From Fusibacillus kribbianus (GTDB lineage Bacteria > Bacillota > Clostridia > Lachnospirales > Lachnospiraceae): DNA of 53,895 bases. Below the pieces are notes generated by a model. That model saw only the letters and a program-made list of their open reading frames with translations. It was not told the origin of the DNA and did not search any database. The stretch is from contig NZ_JASGBQ010000021.1 of assembly GCF_030053595.1 (NCBI RefSeq), positions 1 to 53,895 on the forward strand, in the 5' to 3' direction. Position numbers and translations under genes: made by a program. Shown piece after piece: positions 27,587 through 36,800 of this stretch (its first letter is position 1; each line of letters starts with the position of its first letter).

Positions 27587-27670
27587 GATTTATCGTCCTT
27601 TCTTTATTCCAGTTATCAGTTTATGCTGCAGACATGCTGCAAAGTCATCCGGTTTTTCCTGCGGCCGTAT

Positions 27671-27793
27671 TTACAACCGAAGCTCCTGACATAGTCGATA
27701 AATCACGCTGTATTTTCTTATAATGTACATTTTGCTTTTTGTGCCGTTCCTTTCAGTTCCAGCCCCATGTGTCATCAGTCCTATCTTTTTCAT
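27671..27793 (-). CDS. Candidate 40-residue ORF in the leuA leader
   Basis: It starts at ATG 27793 with GGAG four to five bases upstream and encodes 40 residues beginning MKKIGLMTHGAGTERNG, ending in LCQELRL just before a TAA. It has three Leu codons near its end, fewer than classical leu leader peptides. It lies entirely in the roughly 250-base stretch between the leuA promoter and start. Whether it is translated or regulatory is unproven. Confidence 0.3.
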   Translation of the reverse strand: MKKIGLMTHGAGTERNGTKSKMYIIRKYSVIYRLCQELRL

Positions 27794-27835
27794 ATTGCTC
27801 CGGCTACCGGAATCGACCGCCGTTTGGGTTCTTCC

Positions 27836-27864
27836 AGTATAACACACTCATTTCAGGATTACAA
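27836..27864 (-). promoter_or_regulatory. Promoter of leuA and its long leader
   Basis: TTGTAA (27864-27859) and TATACT (27841-27836) are exactly 17 bases apart, about 250 bases before the leuA start. Over its 304 bases, the gap from 27587 to 27890 holds this promoter, the candidate leader ORF and a GCAGCATGTCTGC-type hairpin, but no T-box signature and no clear terminator. Confidence 0.6.
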
Positions 27865-27890
27865 TCAGATTTTCCTGCGATATCAGTCCC

Positions 27891-29297
27891 TTATTTTCCC
27901 CTTATACTCCTTCGGCGGCACTCCCTGCTTTCTTTCCCTCCACGGTCATACCCCACGTACAGATACATCACACCGGTCAGTACAAACCAGAACCAGGTGG
28001 TCGGATTGCTGAACCAGGTGGTAAAAAAGGAAAACACCAGATACATGGCAAGCTGTGCATAAAACAGCAGGGCAATGGGATTTTTCCTGCGTTCTTTCAG
28101 AGACGCCGTCTTCCGGCAGGCCATTCCCAGAATCAGGCCGAACAGGACCACTCCCGCAACGCCGAAATCGTAATAGGCATCATAAATCAGCGTCACCGTG
28201 GTCAGCTCCGTCTTTGTAATATAGATCGGAAAGCTTACCAGCTCGGGCTTCAGAAATTTGAGGCCCGTCAGGGCAAATACCGGAAAAAGCTGGCGAAGGC
28301 CCAGAGTGTGAGCCGGCAGCTCCCTGACCAGACAGTTAAAGTTGTCATAATTGTTGGCCACATACATGTAGGGCTGGGTAATAAAAATCGGTGTGGCGGC
28401 ATTTTTCATTTCAAAGATCCCGTTCAGATATTCCACATCATGATTTCTGGCAACTGTAAGCCCCACATAAAGAGGAATCAGTGCTGCGATCACCAGAAGA
28501 ACATAACGCAGCTTAAACTCCGGCCAGGCCGCCGCCGCGACGCAGACAGAAAGAAGCACTGCCAGCAGCAGCTGAAAACGGGACACACAGAGAATGGGGA
28601 TCGCCAGTGTTGCCCCGCAGCACAGGCAGAGCACCGTCCACTCCCGCCCTGTGAGGGTCCCTTTCACTTTTTTATACAGCACCGACAGGGGCAGTACAAA
28701 AATGCTGCTGACCGTAAAATAATGGACGCCCGACAAATGAAAATAAGAATAGGCGTGAGGCTTGTCAGAAAACAACGGGATCTCCTTTATCACAACGGCC
28801 TCCAGGAGAAAGCAGGCTGCTGACACTGCCAGAACTGCATAAATGCAGCAAAGAAGCCGCCTGGCCGTCCGGTTCCCGCCAGCAGTCTCCGTCGGCTTCT
28901 GTCCCTTTTCAGGGACTGGATTCCCGGCATCCGATTTTCTTCGCTCCCATGCCTTCATCCCTTCATAGCCAAGGATAAAAGCCACATAAACCAGCGCAAA
29001 GCAGATCCAGGTGACGTTTTCCCAATCCTGAGCCAGTCTGGAAAGCTTCATGGCAGAAAGCGCCGTTCCACCGGTCCAGAACAGGGAAAATACTGCCTCC
29101 ATCTGAAGCAGATCGTGTTCCCGGCTATAATAAAACAGATATCCTCCCACCGCCAAAACCATTAAAACAAAACCGGAAAATAGATATTCTCCGGTTTTGG
29201 CAAGAGCACAGGCCAGAACAACTCCGGCCATATAGACCGCCAGAGAGGCGGCCACAGCCTGAAAGGACCACCAAGCTGTGTTTTCTTTTCTCCTCAT
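27891..29297 (-). CDS. Wzy-like oligosaccharide polymerase/ligase membrane protein
   Basis: This 468-residue polytopic protein has about 12 hydrophobic segments and a large extracytoplasmic loop (LTVARNHDVEYLNGIFEMKNA to LVSFPIYITKTELTTV), the layout of O-antigen polymerase-type proteins. The ATG at 29297 has AAAGGAG five bases upstream; an earlier start would run into the HPr gene. It begins 10 bases after the HPr-like gene and is the last gene of the c-di-AMP operon. It may polymerise repeats flipped by the Wzx-like protein encoded 3-5 kb further on. Confidence 0.7.
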   Translation of the reverse strand: MRRKENTAWWSFQAVAASLAVYMAGVVLACALAKTGEYLFSGFVLMVLAVGGYLFYYSREHDLLQMEAVFSLFWTGGTALSAMKLSRLAQDWENVTWICFALVYVAFILGYEGMKAWERRKSDAGNPVPEKGQKPTETAGGNRTARRLLCCIYAVLAVSAACFLLEAVVIKEIPLFSDKPHAYSYFHLSGVHYFTVSSIFVLPLSVLYKKVKGTLTGREWTVLCLCCGATLAIPILCVSRFQLLLAVLLSVCVAAAAWPEFKLRYVLLVIAALIPLYVGLTVARNHDVEYLNGIFEMKNAATPIFITQPYMYVANNYDNFNCLVRELPAHTLGLRQLFPVFALTGLKFLKPELVSFPIYITKTELTTVTLIYDAYYDFGVAGVVLFGLILGMACRKTASLKERRKNPIALLFYAQLAMYLVFSFFTTWFSNPTTWFWFVLTGVMYLYVGYDRGGKESRECRRRSIRGK

Positions 29298-29307
29298 AAA
29301 CGCTCCT

Positions 29308-29577
29308 TTATTCCCCCAGCCCATTCTTCACAATGGTGACCATGGCTCTCAGAGCCTCTTCCTCGTCGGGTCCGTCGCAGATAAACTCCAGTTCATCCCC
29401 GGATTTGATGCAGGCTCCCAGTACGCTGAGCACGCTCTTTGCATTTGCTGTAATATTTTCAAAGCGAAATGTGATAGAGGAAGTGTAATTCATTGCTTCC
29501 TTGCACAACATCCCTGCCGGACGCAGATGCAGACCGGTGGGATTTTTGATAACCACCTTCTCGCTAACCATATCCAT
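29308..29577 (-). CDS. HPr-family phosphocarrier protein
   Basis: This 89-residue protein matches the full HPr length. It has the active His in NPTGLHLRPAG (about residue 17) and a regulatory Ser region NAKSVLSVLGACIKSGDELEF where HPr kinase acts. Both sites are kept, so it could serve as a general PTS carrier or a Crh-like regulator. It sits 18 bases after cdaR and 10 before a polymerase, not beside ptsI, which makes a dedicated regulatory role in wall synthesis plausible but unproven. Confidence 0.92.
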   Translation of the reverse strand: MDMVSEKVVIKNPTGLHLRPAGMLCKEAMNYTSSITFRFENITANAKSVLSVLGACIKSGDELEFICDGPDEEEALRAMVTIVKNGLGE

Positions 29578-29595
29578 TCCTCCCTTTTCTCTTCC

Positions 29596-30930
29596 CTATT
29601 CCTCCGCCGCTGCGGATGTGCTGCCTTCCGATCCGGAAGAGCTCCTCTCCCCGGTCGGATCCGTCTCGCTCTTCACCGATGTGACGATCAGATGCACATT
29701 GGCTGCTGATGACTTATAGAAGCTGCTGTATTCCTCCGGAAGCTCCACCACCGGTTTACAGCTGTAGGTACCCGGCTCCGTGTAACCGGCCACTTCCAGA
29801 AATACGGAAATATCCCGGTTTTTCACTCTGTCCAGATCCTCCTCCAGCCCCTCCAGAGTAACGGTCACCATATCATCCTCACCGAGCTGATAAACAAACT
29901 CATCCGATGCTCCAAGAAGCTCCACCTGATCCCTGCCGATGTAGAAGCTCTTCTGTGCCAGCTTATCCACCTGGTACGTCACCTCAATGGTCGTGGGCTG
30001 TCCTTCCGCAACCTCCAGTCCCTTCGGCAGATATTCCCCGATTTCATAAGTTTTTACTACATTTCCGGCGGCTCCGGTCAGATCCTCCTCAATGGACAGT
30101 TTATCAAAATCGGCGATCAGTGCCTTGGCTCCTGTGACATAAATCGTCTGAGGCTCACAGGTATAGGTGATATATTTATACCCCTCTGCCACCTCATCCT
30201 GCCCTGTCACCCGGACATCCACACTGATCTGGTTTGTTTTCACAACGCCAAGAGTTACCTCTGCCTCAGTTACATTCATGGAAATGCGCGAATCGGACAT
30301 ATCCAGTTCGTTTTTGCTGTTTTCATCGGTATACAGCTTCACCGTGCCGGTCTGCCGGCGGCTGTCGGTGACCCCTGTCACATCAACCTTGATTCCTGCG
30401 TGGTCAATGATCGCCATCACCGATTCCGGAGCAGTTACCCAGACAGAATGAGGCGATACGGAGGTCTCGCTGAAGGTATAGCTTTCTTCCAGCTCACCGC
30501 CGTGAATCACCTGGATCTCAAACTCCTTCGTCTGCATGGCTTCCACGTCGACCCGGATACTCCTGGTGATCTGGGTCCAGGAACGGATCAGATTCTTATT
30601 GTTCACCACTTCTATATTGACAGCCACGGAACCGGTAGCTCCGTAAATCTCATTCATATCAATCGTTGCCTGAAAATCCTCCGCTGAAATTTTCCTTCTG
30701 TCCGTTCTTTTCGCTGTGACCTCGACGCTGACGGTCTGGCCATCCGGAAAATCATAGGTCAGGTTGTTATCCGTAATTGCCGCTTTTTCGTTGAGAACCC
30801 GAACAGGAATCCCGCTTATGGTAAAGGTATCTGTCGGATTGTCAATATTAATGATCACCACCCAGAGAATCACGGCAGCGATGACGGAAACAATTTTCAG
30901 AAGCAGATTATTTGTCAGCCTTTTTTTCAT
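29596..30930 (-). CDS. cdaR: CdaR-like YbbR-domain regulator of diadenylate cyclase
   Basis: This 444-residue protein has an N-terminal membrane anchor (NLLLKIVSVIAAVILWVVII) and about four extracytoplasmic YbbR repeats, each starting with a pattern like TISGIPVRVLNE or VEVTAKRTDRRKIS. It ends in a low-complexity Ser/Ala/Glu tail. CdaR proteins bind the membrane-bound cyclase CdaA and tune c-di-AMP synthesis from the outside. Its start lies 23 bases inside cdaA, as expected for coupled partners. Confidence 0.9.
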   Translation of the reverse strand: MKKRLTNNLLLKIVSVIAAVILWVVIINIDNPTDTFTISGIPVRVLNEKAAITDNNLTYDFPDGQTVSVEVTAKRTDRRKISAEDFQATIDMNEIYGATGSVAVNIEVVNNKNLIRSWTQITRSIRVDVEAMQTKEFEIQVIHGGELEESYTFSETSVSPHSVWVTAPESVMAIIDHAGIKVDVTGVTDSRRQTGTVKLYTDENSKNELDMSDSRISMNVTEAEVTLGVVKTNQISVDVRVTGQDEVAEGYKYITYTCEPQTIYVTGAKALIADFDKLSIEEDLTGAAGNVVKTYEIGEYLPKGLEVAEGQPTTIEVTYQVDKLAQKSFYIGRDQVELLGASDEFVYQLGEDDMVTVTLEGLEEDLDRVKNRDISVFLEVAGYTEPGTYSCKPVVELPEEYSSFYKSSAANVHLIVTSVKSETDPTGERSSSGSEGSTSAAAEE

Positions 30931-31798
30931 TTCTCTGCCATCCTTTCAAAAGCTTCAGCTTACGGCTGCCGGAACCCTCATTTTCTGAGATGAGCTTCTT
31001 AAGTTCCTCCTTGAGCGTATCCGGAGTAAGACCGCGCTGCAGACTTCCCTCGAATGCCACCGATACGCTTCCGGTCTCCTCCGAAACGATCACGGTAATG
31101 CTGTCGCTGGCCTCACTGACTCCCACTGCTGCCCGATGCCTCGTTCCCAGATCCTTGCTGATCTCCATATTGTCGGAAAGAGGCAGATAGCAGGTAGCTG
31201 CCGTCACACGATTTCCGCGCACGATCACAGCGCCGTCATGAAGCGGCGTGTTGTGCTCAAAAATATTCAAAAGAAGCTGGCTGGTCACCACGCCGTCCAC
31301 CACGATCCCCGTCCGCTCATACTCGGCCAGAGGGGTTTTCCGCTCGATGACGATCAGTGCTCCTGTCTTTGCCTTACTCATCTCAAAGGTTGCCTTAACG
31401 ATCTCATTCATGGTTTTGTTGGAGAACCTGTCCTCCATGACCTTCCCATTGTCAGAGATCAGAAATCCCAGCACCCGGTTCCTGCCCAGCTGCTCCAGCG
31501 CCTTCCGAAGCTCCGGCTGAAAAATGATCACAACCGCTATGATGCCCACATTGATGGTCCGCTCCGCCAGCCACAGGATCGTATTCATACGGAATATATA
31601 CGCCAGCAGGATAAATGCAAGCAGGACAAGTATTCCCCTCAAAAGCACCCAGGCCCTTGTGTTTTTGATCCAGAGCATGATATTATACAGGATCACCGCT
31701 ATAATAATCATCTCAATGATATCGGTGATTCTGATGTCAGGAATGCTGTTGGAAAGATAAGATTTTACGATATCAAACATCTTCGTTATGATCTGCAT
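30908..31798 (-). CDS. cdaA: Membrane-bound diadenylate cyclase
   Basis: This 296-residue enzyme makes c-di-AMP from two ATP. Three N-terminal membrane segments (residues 25-42, 50-70, 75-95) precede the DAC domain with the catalytic HDGAVIV and GTRHRAAVG motifs and IIFQPELRKALEQLGR before them. c-di-AMP controls potassium and osmolyte transport and wall homeostasis in Firmicutes. Usual neighbours are cdaR and glmM; here cdaR follows, but glmM is absent and an HPr-like gene and a polymerase take its place. Confidence 0.95.
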   Translation of the reverse strand: MQIITKMFDIVKSYLSNSIPDIRITDIIEMIIIAVILYNIMLWIKNTRAWVLLRGILVLLAFILLAYIFRMNTILWLAERTINVGIIAVVIIFQPELRKALEQLGRNRVLGFLISDNGKVMEDRFSNKTMNEIVKATFEMSKAKTGALIVIERKTPLAEYERTGIVVDGVVTSQLLLNIFEHNTPLHDGAVIVRGNRVTAATCYLPLSDNMEISKDLGTRHRAAVGVSEASDSITVIVSEETGSVSVAFEGSLQRGLTPDTLKEELKKLISENEGSGSRKLKLLKGWQRNEKKADK

Positions 31799-32993
31799 CC
31801 TGTACTTCTCCGTCCTCCATCAGTTTCTCTGTTTCATCTCCATGCTGCAGACGAAGGGTCTCCTCCTCCGCAGCCACGGCTTCCTCCTGCCCGGAATCCG
31901 GCTGATTCTCCGGCTGTGGATCCGACTGTGAATCCGGCTGTCTTTCCCGGAACAGTTCCCTGGTCTCCTCCAGATCCTTGCCCGCGGTCAGAATCTCCGC
32001 CGTATTTCCAAGCTCCCTTCTCAGGGTAAAAAGCTCCTCCTCAACGGCCTTGTCGTCAGGAGTGTTGGAATTGATTTTAGTCACGGTCACCTCCGGCTGG
32101 GTCACAGCCACCTTCGGCACCGCCTTCACATAGTAATAATAATCGTCGTCCTCAAACTGCACATATTCTGTCCGCGAATAATCCAGGTGAAACACAAAAA
32201 ACTCCAGCACCAGACTGCAGCCGGCAGCGCAGACGGCACTCACAATGACCGTAACCACCGGGAAGGTCACGTCCAGCACAAAAACACCTACAAAAATCAG
32301 CACAATATTGGTCACGGTTCCCGCCACGATGGCGATTTCCCAGGAATGACTGACGGACAGCCGCCGGATCACATAGGCCACCAGGAGAGCCGCACAGCAG
32401 GCCGCAACCATCACCCACATCTGCCGGTTTCCCAGAATCCCGTCGATCATCTGCGTATACCGTCCCGGCATGGAAAGGGATCCGTTGCTGGCCAAAAGCC
32501 CTACATTATCCCGGACAAACTTCAGCATATAATAAATGATCACGCCAAAGCTGACCGGTATCACACCGAAAGCCGTACCCACAAGTCCCAGTATCATCGG
32601 AACCACCAATGGCAGCCGGCATACAAACAGCAGCGGAATCAGCACCAGCAGAATGCTGTTTCCCGGCTGAAATACATAATAAAGGCAGAAAAACAGCAGA
32701 AATACTGCCGCCACCACGAAAAAGACCTCCAGGGACACGGCGTACATCTGGGCCAGTACATAAACGCTCACCACAACCACGGTCACCCCATTGGGTAAAA
32801 ACGCACAGGCCGCGGCAAGCAGCACGGCAAGCCAGCTTTTGTTGAGCTTCTCCATATAGCCGATAGTCCTGTTCACAGCAAAAAAGGCAGCGAAGGCCAA
32901 AAGGAACTTAAATACTCTCATCACGATCCCGCCGTAACGGGCATATAACTTTTTTATCCGCTCACGCAGAACCAGAAGGGTCGTCATCCTCAT
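31773..32993 (-). CDS. Polytopic membrane protein upstream of cdaA
   Basis: This 406-residue protein has about eight hydrophobic segments in the first 270 residues, then a cytoplasmic tail. The tail starts VQFEDDDYYYYVKAVPK and ends in a long Gln/Glu/Asp-rich low-complexity stretch. I do not recognise a named family; similar proteins occur upstream of cdaA in Lachnospiraceae. It overlaps cdaA by 26 bases and its upstream neighbour by 32. The position suggests a regulator or partner of the c-di-AMP machinery. Confidence 0.75.
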   Translation of the reverse strand: MRMTTLLVLRERIKKLYARYGGIVMRVFKFLLAFAAFFAVNRTIGYMEKLNKSWLAVLLAAACAFLPNGVTVVVVSVYVLAQMYAVSLEVFFVVAAVFLLFFCLYYVFQPGNSILLVLIPLLFVCRLPLVVPMILGLVGTAFGVIPVSFGVIIYYMLKFVRDNVGLLASNGSLSMPGRYTQMIDGILGNRQMWVMVAACCAALLVAYVIRRLSVSHSWEIAIVAGTVTNIVLIFVGVFVLDVTFPVVTVIVSAVCAAGCSLVLEFFVFHLDYSRTEYVQFEDDDYYYYVKAVPKVAVTQPEVTVTKINSNTPDDKAVEEELFTLRRELGNTAEILTAGKDLEETRELFRERQPDSQSDPQPENQPDSGQEEAVAAEEETLRLQHGDETEKLMEDGEVQDADHNEDV

Positions 32994-33411
32994 ATTCCTC
33001 CGATTCTCTCCATACCTTCACAGTTTCCTGCTCGTACAGATGATTGATTTTCTTCAGGATCGCCTGGTAACTCTTTACCTGTTCCCGTGCTTTCTGATAT
33101 TTTCTCCGGAAAATGAAATATGCCGCCACCAGAAAACACGCCAGCAGGCATGCAAGAGTGATCCCGGCCCGGACAGCCATCTGCGCCAGCTCGCTGACCT
33201 GCTTCGTGGTCATAAGGGGTTCCGCATTGTAAAGGACCCACATGAGGACCAGCAGCCCATAGCCGAAAATAAAACAGATCGCTGCCCGGATCATTTCATA
33301 ACTGATATAGTCGTTTCTGTAAAACCGGTTCAGCTTCAGTGCTTTTCTCTCTTCCTTCACCCGAAAGATCTCTGCTTTTGTCATCAGCTTTGTACGTTCT
33401 GCGTTTACCAT
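32962..33411 (-). CDS. Small membrane protein, first gene of the cdaA operon
   Basis: This 149-residue protein has a basic N-terminal region (TKAEIFRVKEERKALKLNRF), two hydrophobic segments (about 45-65 and 85-105) and a coiled-coil-like tail (KYQKAREQVKSYQAILKKIN) that ends in acidic residues. The ATG at 33411 has GGTGAG upstream; a GTG three codons earlier is less likely. The family is not recognised. It is conserved in position with the next gene and presumably works with it. Confidence 0.7.
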   Translation of the reverse strand: MVNAERTKLMTKAEIFRVKEERKALKLNRFYRNDYISYEMIRAAICFIFGYGLLVLMWVLYNAEPLMTTKQVSELAQMAVRAGITLACLLACFLVAAYFIFRRKYQKAREQVKSYQAILKKINHLYEQETVKVWRESEEYEDDDPSGSA

Positions 33412-33447
33412 TCTTCTCACCCCTGTCCGGACACACTGCTTTATAAT

Positions 33448-33501
33448 AGTATAGCATACGAAGCAGAAAATTTCGAGAAAATATTATTATTTTTCTCGAA
33501 A
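33448..33501 (-). promoter_or_regulatory. Promoter of the cdaA operon overlapped by an inverted repeat
   Basis: TATACT (33453-33448) is a good -10, 37 bases before the start codon. The expected -35 position (about 33476-33471) is poor and falls inside one arm of a perfect repeat, TTTCGAGAAAA (33471-33481) and TTTTCTCGAAA (33491-33501), with a 9-base A/T spacer. This is what a regulated promoter with an operator for a dimeric protein would look like. The regulator is unknown. Confidence 0.5.
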
Positions 33502-33525
33502 GAGTAAAACAACCGGAAACAGGAC

Positions 33526-33562
33526 TACGGCTGCAGATCCAGTTTGCCCCGCTGCAGCCGTA
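33526..33562. repeat. 11-bp inverted repeat, hairpin-forming
   Basis: TACGGCTGCAG (33526-33536) and CTGCAGCCGTA (33552-33562) pair perfectly around a 15-base loop. Neither strand has a T tract after it, so it is not a standard terminator. It lies between a 27-codon ORF and the cdaA operon promoter and may be part of a structured RNA. Confidence 0.6.
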
Positions 33563-33584
33563 CAATCCAGGGCAGATTAATAAT

Positions 33585-33668
33585 CTACAGAGCAGCAGCT
33601 CCCCTTTTGCCCGAAAACAGAAAGCGGGCCCAAAGGACCCGCATCCGTGATGCAATTGAAGCCGGCAT
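33585..33668 (-). CDS. Candidate 27-residue peptide gene with its own promoter and RBS
   Basis: ATG 33668 follows AAAGGAG by seven bases. The peptide starts MPASIASRMRVLWARF and ends GAAAL, giving a basic, amphipathic or membrane-active profile. An internal hairpin GCGGGTCC/GGGCCCGC with a TTTCTGTTTT tail (about 33642-33615) could act as a terminator inside the ORF. It could be a leader peptide, a small toxin-like peptide or part of an RNA gene; I cannot choose. Confidence 0.4.
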   Translation of the reverse strand: MPASIASRMRVLWARFLFSGKRGAAAL

Positions 33669-33704
33669 AGATCTGCTCCTTTGTATTTTTTTCTAATCAA
33701 TTCA

Positions 33705-33733
33705 ATTATACCAAGGGATTGGCTTCTATGCCA
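33705..33733 (-). promoter_or_regulatory. Promoter of the 27-codon ORF
   Basis: TATAAT (33710-33705) is perfect. TGGCAT (33733-33728) at 17 bases is a weak -35. Transcription would begin about 30 bases before the small ORF. Confidence 0.45.
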
Positions 33734-33844
33734 TTTTCATTGCCTGCATTATTGAGTTTTCAAGGTTCAACACACCGTTCTAGTGTGGATAGTTTTAATA
33801 ATCATAAAACTCTTCGTTCAGTAAAATAACATTATTTGAAAGCC

Positions 33845-36800
33845 TTATCTCTTCCGTGCCTTCTTTTTCATTCCCACAAAGACTGCCCCTGCCGCCGCTG
33901 CTCCTGCTGCTGCCAGCAGACCCAGCCACAGAGCGGTCTGACTGTTGTCCCCGGTATTCGGTCCTTTTCCGCCGGAAACGGTTCCCGGATTGTTCGCAGC
34001 CGGTTTGTTTCCTGAAGCAGAATTCCCCGAAGCCTGCGTGGGTTCTGCAGCCGTCGTGGGCTTCGTATCCTCTGTAGGATCTGTTTCCTCTGACGGGTCT
34101 GTTTCTTCCGGTGTCACATCGCTCTGTCTGAAGTCACATTCATACACAGCCAGTGTTCCGGATACCTCGCAGGCTGCCAGCAGAAGCGGCTTTTCGTTCA
34201 CATTGCTCTGGGCGGGGATAAAGCACAGTCCCTCCGGAGAAACGTCACCCTGGATCTCTGCAGCAAATTCCCGGGAATTGATGTAGTTGACAAACACCGT
34301 ATTGCCGGGGTCGGTAATATCGTAGACCATCACGCCGCCGATCCGCTCCAGGGCGATGAAGGCAAAGATCCTGCCGTTCACATTTCCGGTGACAACGCTC
34401 TCCGGCTCAGGTCCCTTCTTTCCGGAGCGGTTGTCAAGGGTGATCTTGTCGTTGGAGGTATTGAAATACTCCGGAAGCACCTCTGCGGTGATCTCCTCAA
34501 ATCCGCTTCCGCTGTCATAGACAAGCTCCAGGCCGTTTCCGGTCACTTCATAGATGGAGAAGGAACGTCCGCCGAACACATAATCCTTTTCGCTGTCCAG
34601 TCCATCCCACATATCCGCATTGAACCAGACGACCTTTTCATCCAGGGCAACATTGCCTGTAGGAGAGATCTTTCCTTCATACTCATTGTCCAGTCCTGCC
34701 CAGTCAGCGCGGCTGTCGCCCTCATTGGCGGTGAGCAGATAGATTTTTCCGCCGATGGAGGTCACAGAGATTCCGTCAGGCATTTTAATGCCGAGGACAT
34801 TTTCATAGGTTTTCAATTCGGTAATGCCGTTTTTCTGAAGATCGACCTTTGTCGTGCCGTAATCCTGGAAGCCGAGAGGATAAACCCCGGTAAAGCTTCC
34901 GGATGCGATGTCCAGAACGGCGATGGCATTTGCCTCCTGTAAAGACACATATGCGGTGCCGCCGGAGACTGCAATATATTCCGGTTCAAAGTCTGTGGAA
35001 GGTAAGGTATTTTTCTGTACAAGCACGCCTGCCCCCACAAGCGACTCCCGTTTTGCGTCGAAGCTGTCAAAATACACAAAATTTGCAGTGAGCGTGTCTT
35101 CGCTGCCGATGGTCACGACGGTTACAGAGCCCTTCGGATCGCTGCCGTTTACGCCCTCTCTCGGCTCTCCCTCATCCGCAGTGAGGATCGTATTGGCATC
35201 CGCAAAGGTCAGCATATCCGGCTGTACGCCTACTCTGACACAGGAAAGCAGCTCTAACGATCCGTCTTCCCTGCAGGAGAACAGTGCCACAGCTCCTGCA
35301 TCCGCGTAATTTTCAGCCTGAACGGCCACCGCAAGTCTGCTTCCATCAGGCGATACTGCCACAGAAGTCATGTCGCCGTAAGGGAACTCCTTCATCATCG
35401 ATTTCACATCATATTCTGTTCCGGACAGAGCAACTGCCGTTTCCCCGGAAAGCCCGCCGTTCAGATCAACCGCGATCAGCTTTCCCTTGATGCCGCTGAC
35501 TGCGTAGGCATAGCCGTTGGCAGAATTGTAGGTGACGATCTCCAGGCTTCCGCCGTCGCCGTTCATGGCGTCGGAATTGTATCGGCCTCCCAGCTCCAGA
35601 TTAAGAGAACCGCTCTCATTATAATATCCCTTTACACGGACATTGTCTGTCACAACCGGGGTATAGGAAGGTTCAGATGCAATTGTGTGAACACTGCCGT
35701 ACTGGCCCTTGCTGTTTCTCGGTGCATTTGCAGCCACATAGGCATCATCCACCGTAACTGATTCCTTTTCCCAGACAACCAGGCCGAACTCTCCATGGTC
35801 GTTTCGTTTCAGGGACTTTTGCTTGGAGATCTTAGTCTCCGCACTGGTTCCGGCTGTGACGGAGTCAATTTCCGTCTCACCGTTCATGAGCCGAATCGTA
35901 TAACTCTTGTTGTCAATTGTCCAGTCACAGTCCATATCTGCCTCCGGCAGATCATAGGTCAGGTATTCGTCCGAGGTGCTCTCCGCTGCCCCGACGATCA
36001 GATAAGAGCCCTTTGCAGGGATCGTGCCGCTGAGTTCCAGCGTTTTGTCTCCGTTTACAAGACTGTAGCCGGTCAGATCTACGTCGGCACTGCCGGGATT
36101 GTACAGTTCAATAAAGCTGTTGGAAACAGGAGTCTCTCCTTTTCCGCCTCCACCATAGACCTGATCGATCAGGAGGCTGTCATTTTTTTCCTCTGCACTC
36201 CGAAGGATGGTAAAGGAATCCACCTCACTCATATCACTGGTGCGGTAAGTCGTGATCTTAAAGGAATTCTCAGTTACCTCCACATTGGAAATATTGGGAA
36301 TCTTTTCCTGGCTCTGTACCGCCGCATAGTCAAAGGTCTCGCTTTTAATATTGTAGAACTTGCTTCCGCTGGCGGAATTGACTGTCACATAGAGAATTCC
36401 GTCAGGATCCGTCACGGTGGATTCTACGGTATCTGTCACCTCCGCTGTCAGACCGTCCATCATATAACTTCTCACATAGACATGATCGTGGCCCATGAGC
36501 ACCACATCCACATCCAGCTCCTTGAACACGGGAACAAGATCATTCCGTCGCTGAAGGATATCACTTTCAGAAGCATGGTTTGCAACACTGAAAATCGAGT
36601 GATGGAATACAACCACCTTCCAGTCCACATTCTTATTGGCATCGATGGCTTCCTTCATAAAGGCCTTGTGTTCCGCAGTGCTCAGATTATTGGAATTGAG
36701 ATTCATAAACAGTACATTGTTGTAAACGTACCAGTAATCGCTTCCTGCCGCGGAAGCTCCGTAAGCCGTTACATTTGGATTGTTAAAATGCTGGCTGTAA

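Larger units (their letters stand above)
33421..33844. other. 424-base stretch without a conventional gene
   Basis: From left to right it holds the promoter region and 11-bp inverted repeat of the cdaA operon (33448-33501), an 11-bp hairpin (33526-33562), a 27-codon ORF with its own promoter (33585-33733), and a short CACAC/GTGTG hairpin (33771-33787) next to a TTGAAAACTCAATA sequence (minus strand). A longer minus-strand reading frame across 33296-33700 overlaps a better gene and looks spurious. Confidence 0.7.

Noticed and set aside
27587-27890. T-box in the leuA leader
   Set aside because: The conserved GGTGG..CCGCG-type core seen before trpE is absent and no terminator with T tract was found.
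33296-33700. 134-codon minus-strand frame between the phosphoesterase and cdaA operons
   Set aside because: It overlaps the first cdaA-operon gene in another frame, runs through the promoter and hairpins, and is Cys/Leu-rich noise.
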